Assembly: GCA_030640495.1 (NCBI GenBank) | Contig: DAOWJH010000010.1 | Span: forward strand, 1 to 5,220 | Direction: 5' to 3' | Source of the DNA: Dehalococcoidia bacterium | Lineage (GTDB): Bacteria > Chloroflexota > Dehalococcoidia > Dehalococcoidales > DAOWJH01 | DNA: 5,220 nucleotides | Shown: in pieces, positions 1-5,064 of the stretch | Layout of the letters: every line of letters begins with the position of its first letter | How positions within the stretch are numbered: position 1 is the stretch's first letter | The notes under the pieces: generated by a model | What the model was told of the DNA's origin: nothing | Seen by the model: the letters and a program-made list of their open reading frames with translations, nothing else | The model's database searches: none | Position numbers and translations under genes: made by a program

Positions 1-1
1 T

Positions 2-20
2 AAAGGGGCTACGCCCCTTT
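2..20. terminator. Short perfect hairpin downstream of the EVE-like gene
   Basis: Positions 2-9 (aaaggggc) pair perfectly with 13-20 (gccccttt) around a three-base loop, giving an 8-bp GC-rich stem ending in a short run of T on either strand. It lies about 34 bp past the stop codon of the leftward gene ending at 54, so it could end that transcript. The T-run is part of the stem and the window edge cuts the context, so termination is inferred. The stem and the following ctttacctcc (31-40) resemble the first part of the palindromic repeats at 528-607 and 2357-2438, so this may be a diverged or partial copy of that family. Confidence 0.45.
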
Positions 21-53
21 CAATCCCTTTCTTTACCTCCCACTTATTTAATG

Positions 54-500
54 TTATGCCGCCTCTGATGCTTCGATAAGCCTGTCTATTGCTTCCCCTC
101 CTTCCTCTGTAAGATGGTAAGCTGCCCCTTGAATATGGAGTAATTTTGCCACCCGCTCCAATATGAGGATTGCCTTCAAATTATGCTCTAATATGGGATG
201 TTTTAGATTCTCAAAGGGCTCAAGAGGAGCCATCCATGCCAGTTTTCTTGCGTCTTCAGGGTTTACAAAAAAAGGCAGGTGGTCTGGCTCTTCAAGGGGC
301 GCTTCAAAGGTGGTAGTAGAAGCAACGATTTCTCTGGCATATATACCTGCTTCCTCTCCTGACTGCCCTATGAAGAGAATATCACCAGGCTTTGCAGGTT
401 TACAGGTCGTCCAACTAACATCAGACATACCCCGATAGAAAGTTAGCGCGTCTCGTAGTTTATAAACGTTTGGGTTTGACTTGGTTAAATAGTAGCTCAT
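54..500 (-). CDS. Small PUA/EVE-like domain protein
   Basis: A 148-residue soluble protein with no signal peptide or membrane segment. The N-terminus (MSYYLTKSNPNVYKL) and the stretch around residues 33-61, with KPGDILFIGQ followed by GIYAREIVAS, follow the EVE/PUA-like layout: an opening beta strand, a central K-x-GD strand, then a strand with a small-residue turn. The end (about 119-144, HIQGAAYHLTEEGGEAI) resembles the C-terminal helix region of EVE-type proteins. In the wider family EVE domains bind modified bases and often accompany restriction or RNA-modification genes; no such partner is visible here, so ligand and role are unknown. The ATG at 500 is supported by GAGGT (508-512) seven bases upstream. 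The gene lies downstream of the argF pair on the same strand but is separated from it by a palindromic repeat, so it may be transcribed separately. The assignment rests on pattern recognition only. Confidence 0.6.
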   Translation of the reverse strand: MSYYLTKSNPNVYKLRDALTFYRGMSDVSWTTCKPAKPGDILFIGQSGEEAGIYAREIVASTTTFEAPLEEPDHLPFFVNPEDARKLAWMAPLEPFENLKHPILEHNLKAILILERVAKLLHIQGAAYHLTEEGGEAIDRLIEASEAA

Positions 501-527
501 TTGTTTTACCTCATTTTTAAACCGGGC

Positions 528-607
528 GTCTAAGAGGGGCGAAGCCCCTCTTTCTTTACCTCCCCCTCTCCTTTGAAGGAGAGGGGGATTAAGGGGGTGA
601 GGTAGAT
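528..607. repeat. Palindromic intergenic repeat, copy A (two hairpins)
   Basis: An 80-bp element between the membrane-protein gene and the EVE-like gene. It holds two stems: 532-540 with 544-552 (9 bp, loop gaa), then 561-571 with 578-588 (11 bp, loop tttgaa). The flanks tacctccccc and ggggtgaggta are also partly complementary and could extend the second stem. Copy B at 2357-2438 matches it in the same order and orientation, with about three substitutions outside a variable linker of 6 versus 8 bases between the stems. For leftward transcription it lies just after the membrane-protein stop codon and may act as a terminator or RNA-stabilising structure, but there is no clear T-run on that strand. 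It is best described as a REP- or MITE-like dispersed element; how it moves is unknown. Confidence 0.8.
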
Positions 608-616
608 AAATAATAA

Positions 617-1276
617 TTACTTCGCCACCGATAACTCTTTGGCAAACTTCACGCTGGGGGGTTCAATCTCAGTTCTGGCAACCTTTGTCAGCTCACTGAT
701 GTTATCCCTGAAATCCTGAGCAAAGGCATTATATTCTATTACGAACCGGTTATACTGGTCTATAGCTTCCGGGGGAATTTCAACCTTTTCTGCTATCTCA
801 TAAAACTGCTCGACAAATTCATAGTAATGGCTGTTTATCAACCACAGCTCATTCAAATAGGTGCGCAGGTAAACATCAAACCTCCCGGCTCTAATGTCGC
901 TCTCCACCCTGCCGATAAAGCAATCACACCAGGTATTAAAAATCCGCTGCGAGATATCACAGGCTCGGGCCCAATCCCACAACTTAGGGTTATCAATGTT
1001 GAACAGGCTATCTATGATAGCAAAGATAGATAGAGAGGAATTACCGGTAAATCGGCGATTAAAATATCCAGCCAGCTGCCTGAGCCTTAGTAATGAAAGC
1101 TCCAATTCCTTCCTCTTGGTTCCAGCTACCGCCACCACCAAGCCGATAACCAGGATAACAATCAGAACCGGGGTTACTGCCCAAATTGACCACTGGTATA
1201 TACAACCGAGTACCGCCAGTGCCGTTATTAAAATGGGACACCAACCCCAGTTTAATATGATTCTTAATATATACAT
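617..1276 (-). CDS. Two-helix membrane protein of unknown function
   Basis: A 219-residue protein I do not recognise. Two hydrophobic segments at about residues 9-29 and 32-52 form a membrane hairpin; the basic stretch just after (KRK, 54-56) suggests that the remaining 165 residues are cytoplasmic. That part is rich in aromatic and charged residues (FNTWCDCF at 113-120, SHYYEFVEQFYEIAEKVE at 149-166) and looks mainly helical, with no catalytic or metal-binding motif that I can name. The ATG at 1276 has AGGGGG (1283-1288) six bases upstream, and this site overlaps the argF stop codon (1287-1289). With only 10 bp between the genes, co-transcription and possibly translational coupling with argF are likely. 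Nothing in the protein points to arginine metabolism, so the link may be positional only. It is followed by the repeat at 528-607. Confidence 0.75.
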   Translation of the reverse strand: MYILRIILNWGWCPILITALAVLGCIYQWSIWAVTPVLIVILVIGLVVAVAGTKRKELELSLLRLRQLAGYFNRRFTGNSSLSIFAIIDSLFNIDNPKLWDWARACDISQRIFNTWCDCFIGRVESDIRAGRFDVYLRTYLNELWLINSHYYEFVEQFYEIAEKVEIPPEAIDQYNRFVIEYNAFAQDFRDNISELTKVARTEIEPPSVKFAKELSVAK

Positions 1277-1286
1277 ATCATTCCCC

Positions 1287-2228
1287 CTATCTGTAGCCAG
1301 TCAATGGTATCTCCAGACCACCCAGCATCTGCCCCAGCAGTGCCTTCTGCAGGTGCATTCTGTTTTCAGCCTGGTCAAAGACCACCGATTGCAGACTATC
1401 TAAAATGCCGTCAGCCACTTCCTCACCAGAATGAGCTGGCAAGGGGTGCATCAATATGGCATCCTCCTTAGCCAGAGACAGGAGCTCACTATTCACCTGG
1501 TAGCCAGCAAAAACCTGGCGTCGTTCCTCAGCTTCAGCCTCCTGCCCCATACTCGTCCACACATCAGTATAAACAACGTCAGCCCGACTAACGGCTAGGT
1601 GCGGCTCCTCAGTACATAATATTTCGGCACCACTACCAGTGGCATAGTCTTGAGCCAGAGCCAATATTCCCTGCTGAACCCTGCAGCCAGCCGGGGAAGC
1701 AATCCTGAAATTCATTCCCATAAGCGAAGCGGCTAGCAGAAGGCTGTGAGCCACATTGTTACCATCGCCAATAAAGGCTAAGGTTAAGCCATCTAGCTCC
1801 CCCTTCTTCTCATAAATGGTAAGCAGGTCAGCCAGCGCCTGACAGGGGTGTTCCAAATCAGACAGGGCGTTTATCACCGGCACGCTGGAATAGCTAGCCA
1901 GAATCTCCAGAGTTTGGTGAGAAAAGGTGCGGGCAACAATAGCATCTACATAGCGACTAAGCACCCGGGCTACATCTGAAACTGACTCACGCCTTCCCAG
2001 ACCAACCTCAGCCGGAGATAGATGAATAGCGTGCCCCCCTAGCTGCCGCATAGCTACCTCAAAGCTAACCCGGGTCCGTAACGAGGGCTTCTCAAATATA
2101 AGGGCTAACACCTTCTCGCTAAGCGAAGAAAACCAGCCCCGGGCTTTCATATCTACCGCATCTGATATAAGTAAGTGAATATCCTCACCGCTCAGGTCAG
2201 ATACCGAAAGTAAATCCTTTCCCTTCAA
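1287..2228 (-). CDS. argF: Ornithine carbamoyltransferase
   Basis: Makes citrulline and phosphate from ornithine and carbamoyl phosphate in arginine synthesis; cytoplasmic, normally a trimer. At 313 residues it has normal length. The carbamoyl-phosphate domain has SLRTR (49-53), the subunit-interface segment LGRRESVSDVARVLSRY (77-93) and HPCQ (127-130). The ornithine domain has GDGNN (154-158) and DVWTSMG (222-228), the usual ornithine-binding aspartate and SMG loop, which favours ornithine over aspartate as substrate. The odd point is the motif normally HCLPAHRGEE: here it is HPLPAHSGEE (261-270), so the catalytic cysteine is proline and the arginine is serine. The C-terminal ENRMHLQKALL helix (288-298) is present. 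The start is TTG with AGGAGG five bases upstream; the first in-frame ATG is at codon 27, inside conserved sequence. The membrane-protein gene follows 10 bp downstream. No other arginine gene is in the window. The family call is firm; full activity is less certain. Confidence 0.95.
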   Translation of the reverse strand: MKGKDLLSVSDLSGEDIHLLISDAVDMKARGWFSSLSEKVLALIFEKPSLRTRVSFEVAMRQLGGHAIHLSPAEVGLGRRESVSDVARVLSRYVDAIVARTFSHQTLEILASYSSVPVINALSDLEHPCQALADLLTIYEKKGELDGLTLAFIGDGNNVAHSLLLAASLMGMNFRIASPAGCRVQQGILALAQDYATGSGAEILCTEEPHLAVSRADVVYTDVWTSMGQEAEAEERRQVFAGYQVNSELLSLAKEDAILMHPLPAHSGEEVADGILDSLQSVVFDQAENRMHLQKALLGQMLGGLEIPLTGYR

Positions 2229-2233
2229 ACTAA

Positions 2234-2239
2234 CCTCCT
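2234..2239 (-). promoter_or_regulatory. Shine-Dalgarno site fixing the TTG start of argF
   Basis: Read on the minus strand this is AGGAGG, five bases before the TTG at 2228-2226. It supports the non-ATG start, because the next in-frame ATG is 26 codons downstream and would remove the conserved N-terminal KDLLSVSDLS segment. Confidence 0.85.
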
Positions 2240-2268
2240 AGGGTAAAAAGTTACCAGTTATGCCCTAC

Positions 2269-2296
2269 AGTATATCACGAAACAATAACAATTCAA
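2269..2296 (-). promoter_or_regulatory. Candidate sigma-70-type promoter for argF
   Basis: On the minus strand, TTGAAT (2296-2291) and TATACT (2274-2269) are separated by 16 bases, matching the -35 and -10 consensus at 4 and 5 of 6 positions. Transcription would start near 2262, leaving a leader of about 34 bases before the TTG start. No ARG-box-like operator or attenuator is obvious. The prediction rests on consensus match and position only. Confidence 0.5.
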
Positions 2297-2298
2297 TA

Positions 2299-2345
2299 GG
2301 GGGGCGGTGCCCCTCGCCAACCTCCCTCTTTGGGGGAGATGCCCT
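2299..2345. repeat. Degenerate relative of the palindromic repeat
   Basis: The stretch holds ggggc (2301-2305) paired with gcccc (2309-2313) around ggt, then ctccc (2322-2326) paired with gggag (2334-2338). The order, a G-rich hairpin followed by a cctccctc/gggggag stem, copies the two-hairpin layout of the 80-bp repeats, but the sequence has diverged and the stems are shorter. It directly precedes copy B, so this intergenic region may have received two insertions or a tandem pair. It lies immediately upstream of the argF -35 box. Confidence 0.5.
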
Positions 2346-2356
2346 GCCTAACAGGT

Positions 2357-2438
2357 GTCTAAGAGGGGCGAAGCCCCTCTTTTTATTTATCTCCCCCTCT
2401 CCTTTGAAGGAGAGGGGGAACAAGGGGGTAAGGTAGAT
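2357..2438. repeat. Palindromic intergenic repeat, copy B (two hairpins)
   Basis: The second copy of the 80-bp element, in the same orientation as copy A about 1.8 kb away. Its stems are 2361-2369 with 2373-2381 (loop gaa) and 2392-2402 with 2409-2419 (loop tttgaa). Both stem sequences are identical to copy A, whereas the linker between them differs in length and sequence; conservation of the arms over the linker suggests that structure matters or that insertion was recent. On the plus strand the first stem runs into a T-rich stretch (2380-2389). It sits between the divergent argF and methyltransferase promoters, ending about 16 bp before the latter's -35 box, where it could insulate the two transcripts. 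A 74-codon open frame crosses it on the minus strand and is an artefact of the repeat. Confidence 0.8.
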
Positions 2439-2454
2439 ATAGCAATCCCAATTC

Positions 2455-2483
2455 TTTACTTTTAGAAAGAAAACCGCTTTAAT
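2455..2483 (+). promoter_or_regulatory. Candidate promoter for the rightward operon
   Basis: TTTACT (2455-2460) and TTTAAT (2478-2483) are 17 bases apart and match the -35 and -10 consensus at 4 and 5 of 6 positions. The start would lie near 2490, giving a leader of about 19 bases that contains the AAAGGGG ribosome binding site of the methyltransferase gene at 2509. It is supported by consensus and position only. Confidence 0.45.
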
Positions 2484-2508
2484 AGGCACAGGTCAAAGGG
2501 GTGAGTAA

Positions 2509-3159
2509 ATGGGCACGAAAAAAGAGGGTCTTGCTACGGAAATCGCTAAGAAAGAAGGGCTGACACCTGAAGAGAGGAAGGAAGAACTCGTAACAGCAGG
2601 ACTCGACTTCCATAAAATACCAGAAATTCCTTGGCTTGTAGTTATATGGGTAATCTGGGGAATATTATGTTTGCTTCCCGTTATTGCGGAGATTTCGCAC
2701 CTAGAAGCCTTAAGTTTTGCCCTTAACTTGTATGTAATAAAAATCCCGATGTGGGTGGTTTGGATAGCCGTTGCTCTGTTGGGTGCTCTCATGCTCTTCT
2801 TGCCCGTTTTGCGCTCTAGGATTTGGCGCTTTAGGACGAAAAAGGGCGGTTGCGATGATGACCATCACACGGTGGTGCTTATCAAGGAAGGTCTATATAA
2901 GATTGTTAGGCACCCAGAATATACATTCTATCTTTGGCTTTTCATATTATTGAGTATAGTCTTCAGCCCTCTATGGCATTTCACTGTTCTGACGGTAATT
3001 GCAGACATTTTAGTGATTATCAGTATTGAACTTCTAGCCAAGCAAGAGGAGGCTTTCAACATTAGGAAATGGGGGGACGAGTACAGGCAATATATGAAAG
3101 AAGTGCCGAGATTCAACTTCATCCTGAGCTTATGGAATTTGAGGAAAGGGAAGAAGTAA
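2509..3159 (+). CDS. ICMT/PEMT-family membrane methyltransferase-like protein
   Basis: A 216-residue membrane protein. The C-terminal half carries the signature of the isoprenylcysteine / phospholipid methyltransferase family: GLYKIVRHPEY (128-138), with the RHPxY motif, then EE (180-181) and WGDEYRQYMKEVPRF (188-202), which bind S-adenosylmethionine in characterised members. Hydrophobic segments lie at about 41-60, 80-101, 139-156 and 157-176, so the RHP and EE motifs face the same side around the last two. The first 40 residues are charged and hydrophilic, with two similar KKEGL stretches (4-8, 14-18), and are not part of the core family. Bacterial members rarely have known substrates; methylation of a lipid, quinone or small thiol is possible and nothing here decides it. 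The ATG has AGGGG seven bases upstream. It is the first gene of the rightward operon, and the iron-sulfur protein follows after 13 bp, so the two may work together. Confidence 0.8.
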   Translation: MGTKKEGLATEIAKKEGLTPEERKEELVTAGLDFHKIPEIPWLVVIWVIWGILCLLPVIAEISHLEALSFALNLYVIKIPMWVVWIAVALLGALMLFLPVLRSRIWRFRTKKGGCDDDHHTVVLIKEGLYKIVRHPEYTFYLWLFILLSIVFSPLWHFTVLTVIADILVIISIELLAKQEEAFNIRKWGDEYRQYMKEVPRFNFILSLWNLRKGKK

Positions 3160-3172
3160 CCAAGAAGGAACA

Positions 3173-4279
3173 ATGACCAAGCTATTGGAATCCTTGGAGC
3201 TATGTGATGAGTGCGGGATTTGCTTGGATACCTGCCCCACCTATAAAGTAACCCGAAACGAAGAATTTTCACCTATAGGCAGGATTAAAGCAGCCACAAA
3301 GCTCTTTCAGGGCGCAGAGGTTACCCCCCAGATGGTAGAAAGTATCTACAACTGCCCTGAGTGCCACTTCTGCACCACCATCTGTCCCTACCAGATAGAC
3401 GTCCCCGAAGTTGTTGCCCAGTGCCGAATAGAACTGGTAAACAAGGGCTTAGCCCCTCTGGAAAGGCAAAAGGCAATTATAGAGGGAATCCAAAGGCTGG
3501 GTAATTCGGTTAATGGAGACCCGTCCCGGAGGCTTGACTGGCTACCCGAGGAGTTCCCGGGCAAAGAGTCAAGCACCCTGTTCTATGCTGGTTGCCTAGC
3601 CTCTTATCTGGTCAAAGACGCCGCCACTTCAGCCTATCTCCTGTTAAAGAAGCTGGAAGTTGACTTTATGATTTTACCCGATGAGGGGTGCTGCGGGATT
3701 TATTATCACGAAGTAGGAAAAATTGACCTGGCTAGAGAAAAATTTGAGGAAAATGCAGCTAGATTTAAGAAATTAGGGATAAAAAGGGTCATTCTCATCT
3801 GTGCCGGCTGTTATCACTGCTTTAAGCGGCTCTATCCTCAAGTCCTGGGGAGTATAGATTTTGAAGTAACGCATATTATCCAGTTATTGCCCTCCCTGCT
3901 GAAGGAAAGGGGGATAAAACTGGAAGAGAAGGGAATGGAGGTAACCTACCACGACCCGTGCCGACTGGGAAGGGTTGAGGGGTTCTATGACCAGCCCAGG
4001 GAGGCTCTGAGGCTGTGCGGGGTAAAAGTAAATGAGATAGCCGAAAATAGACAGAACGCCCTGTGCTGTGGGGCGGGGGCAGCGGTGAGGTCGGTTTACC
4101 GCGACCTGTCCTTAAAGCTAGCCAGCCAAATATTAGACGAAGCCCCGGTAAGCCAAATAGTAACCCCCTGCCCCTTCTGTCAATTCAACTTCAGTTACAC
4201 CGCTCACAAGACAGGCAGTGATAAAAAAATAGCTTATATTACCGAAACCATCCTCAAGGCTCTGCCCCCCGACTTGTAA
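3173..4279 (+). CDS. HdrD/GlpC-like iron-sulfur protein with two CCG domains
   Basis: A 368-residue redox protein without signal peptide or membrane segment. The N-terminus has two ferredoxin-type motifs, C11-C14-C17-C21-P and C61-C64-C67-C71-P, each expected to hold a [4Fe-4S] cluster. Two cysteine-rich CCG domains follow, both complete: C141, C173-C174-G175, C210 and C213, then C263, C298-C299-G300, C333 and C336. This order is that of HdrD, DsrK, GlpC and related subunits, in which CCG domains hold non-cubane clusters for disulfide reduction or pass electrons from a dehydrogenase. The family includes many different oxidoreductases, so the electron donor and substrate cannot be named. No flavin subunit (GlcD- or GlpA-like) or cytochrome b subunit lies in the window; the only membrane neighbour is the methyltransferase-like gene 13 bp upstream. 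The ATG at 3173 follows AGAAGGA at a rather short distance of three bases. Confidence 0.88.
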   Translation: MTKLLESLELCDECGICLDTCPTYKVTRNEEFSPIGRIKAATKLFQGAEVTPQMVESIYNCPECHFCTTICPYQIDVPEVVAQCRIELVNKGLAPLERQKAIIEGIQRLGNSVNGDPSRRLDWLPEEFPGKESSTLFYAGCLASYLVKDAATSAYLLLKKLEVDFMILPDEGCCGIYYHEVGKIDLAREKFEENAARFKKLGIKRVILICAGCYHCFKRLYPQVLGSIDFEVTHIIQLLPSLLKERGIKLEEKGMEVTYHDPCRLGRVEGFYDQPREALRLCGVKVNEIAENRQNALCCGAGAAVRSVYRDLSLKLASQILDEAPVSQIVTPCPFCQFNFSYTAHKTGSDKKIAYITETILKALPPDL

Positions 4280-4314
4280 CCCTCACCCCAAATTAGAATA
4301 GAAGGAGGTTATCA

Positions 4315-4569
4315 ATGACCGCTAAGGAAAAGTTTACCGTATCGGGAAGCCAGTTGGTTGATAAAGTCAAGCAACTCATCCACGAAGGTAACATCAGGAA
4401 GGTTCGTGTGCTCCATGAAGGAAAAACCGTATTTGAGATTCCACTGTCAATAGGTGCGCCAGCAGCGGCAATAGGAATTATGGCAGCTCCGGTTCTGGCT
4501 GCCTTGGGCGCCTTTGCTGCGCTGGTAACCGAATGCACTATTGAGGTTGAGAAAGTAGAAAAATCATAG
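4315..4569 (+). CDS. DUF4342 domain protein
   Basis: A small protein of 84 residues matching DUF4342, a domain of unknown function. It has a charged amphipathic start (FTVSGSQLVDKVKQLIHEGN, 7-26), a short basic strand (RKVRVLHEGKTVFEIPL, 28-44), then a strongly hydrophobic Ala/Gly/Pro-rich segment (46-70) ending in VTECTIEVEKVEK. Many relatives carry an N-terminal UBA-like segment before this domain; here the protein starts directly with the domain. The hydrophobic stretch could be one membrane helix or a re-entrant hairpin. The ATG has a strong AAGGAGG (4302-4308) six bases upstream, so translation should be efficient. It starts 35 bp after the iron-sulfur gene, and no terminator is visible between them, so co-transcription is likely. 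A functional link with either neighbour is not shown. Confidence 0.85.
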   Translation: MTAKEKFTVSGSQLVDKVKQLIHEGNIRKVRVLHEGKTVFEIPLSIGAPAAAIGIMAAPVLAALGAFAALVTECTIEVEKVEKS

Positions 4570-4574
4570 CGGGA

Positions 4575-4611
4575 AGTATGGTTTCTGTCCCATTTTTCTA
4601 TTAGCCATACT
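4575..4611. other. Possible stem-loop between DUF4342 and GIY-YIG genes
   Basis: AGTATGG (4575-4581) is the exact reverse complement of CCATACT (4605-4611), enclosing a 23-base, pyrimidine-rich loop. It fills most of the 63-bp gap and ends a few bases before the next ribosome binding site. The stem is only 7 bp, has few GC pairs and lacks a following T-run, so it is not a convincing terminator; chance pairing is possible. Confidence 0.25.
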
Positions 4612-4617
4612 CCAAGA

Positions 4618-4623
4618 GAGGTG
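4618..4623 (+). promoter_or_regulatory. Shine-Dalgarno site for the GTG start at 4633
   Basis: GAGGTG lies nine bases before the GTG at 4633. Another in-frame GTG at 4621 runs into TAG at 4627-4629, so 4633 is the first usable start after an in-frame stop. The next in-frame ATG is codon 25, which would remove the first conserved strand of the domain. Confidence 0.65.
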
Positions 4624-4632
4624 GCTTAGGCG

Positions 4633-5064
4633 GTGAAGGGAAGCTATGTCCTCATCATCAAAGTCCCTAGTGAGCAGGCAATTAAAATAGGTGGCCTGAA
4701 CACTATGCACTTTCCTGCTGGCTATTATGCTTATGTCGGCTCAGCTATGGGCGGGCTTAAATCCAGATTAAGCCACCACCTCCGAGCAAGTAAAAAACCT
4801 CACTGGCACATTGATTATCTGTTACAGCAGTCGGCTATCAGCAGCATAATCCTCTGCGAGGCTAAAGAGAGAGCTGAGTGCACCATTGCTCAGGCTCTCA
4901 GCCACCAATTTGACTCTATTCCCGGCTTTGGCTGCAGCGATTGCCGATGTAAAAGTCACCTCTTTTTCTCCACCAAGGAGATGAAGACAACCATAATGAA
5001 AACTTTCAACCTGCTGAGCTTAGCCCCAAAATGGGTAATAAGGAAGGAGGGGTTAGTAAAATGA
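4633..5064 (+). CDS. DUF123 family GIY-YIG-like nuclease domain protein
   Basis: A 143-residue protein of the DUF123 family within the GIY-YIG superfamily. It starts with GSYVLIIKV (3-11), then FPAGYYAYVGSAMGGLKSRLSHHLR (27-51), containing the Y-x-YVG form of the GIY-YIG pair, the arginine (R45) expected at the active site, and HHLR. HWHIDYLL (57-64), an AEC segment with Glu82 (81-83), and GFGCSDCRCKSHLF (98-111) follow; C101, C104, C106 and H109 are conserved in this family and could bind a metal. GIY-YIG domains cut DNA, but DUF123 proteins are largely uncharacterised; some archaeal forms are fused to endonuclease III, which suggests DNA repair. Here it stands alone. It starts with GTG and its TGA overlaps the ATG of the next gene (ATGA), so translational coupling with the phosphatase is likely. 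Length is normal for the family. Confidence 0.88.
   Translation: MKGSYVLIIKVPSEQAIKIGGLNTMHFPAGYYAYVGSAMGGLKSRLSHHLRASKKPHWHIDYLLQQSAISSIILCEAKERAECTIAQALSHQFDSIPGFGCSDCRCKSHLFFSTKEMKTTIMKTFNLLSLAPKWVIRKEGLVK

Noticed and set aside
532..588. The two hairpins of copy A as a classical rho-independent terminator for the leftward operon
   Set aside because: On the minus strand neither stem is followed by a T-run, so only a weak or structural role can be proposed; it is recorded as a repeat.
894..1403. Plus-strand open frame of 169 codons
   Set aside because: It is antisense to the membrane-protein gene and the end of argF, has low-complexity Ser/Thr/Gln-rich content with no family likeness, and lies opposite two well-supported genes.
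1287..2228. argF as an aspartate carbamoyltransferase because of HPLP
   Set aside because: The D-x-W-x-SMG and GDGNNVAHS motifs and the overall sequence are of the ornithine type; only the cysteine position looks like the aspartate enzyme.
528..2438. The two repeat copies as a CRISPR array or as the ends of a composite transposon
   Set aside because: There are no regularly spaced repeats or spacers, and the DNA between the direct copies holds argF and a membrane protein with no transposase or integrase.
2265..2489. Minus-strand open frame of 74 codons across the divergent intergenic region
   Set aside because: It is translated from the palindromic repeats themselves (KGEGEI..KRGFAPLRH type sequence) and runs through both candidate promoters; it has no convincing ribosome binding site.
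2493..2792. Minus-strand open frame of 99 codons opposite the methyltransferase gene
   Set aside because: It is a shadow of the plus-strand gene, which has clear family motifs and a good ribosome binding site.
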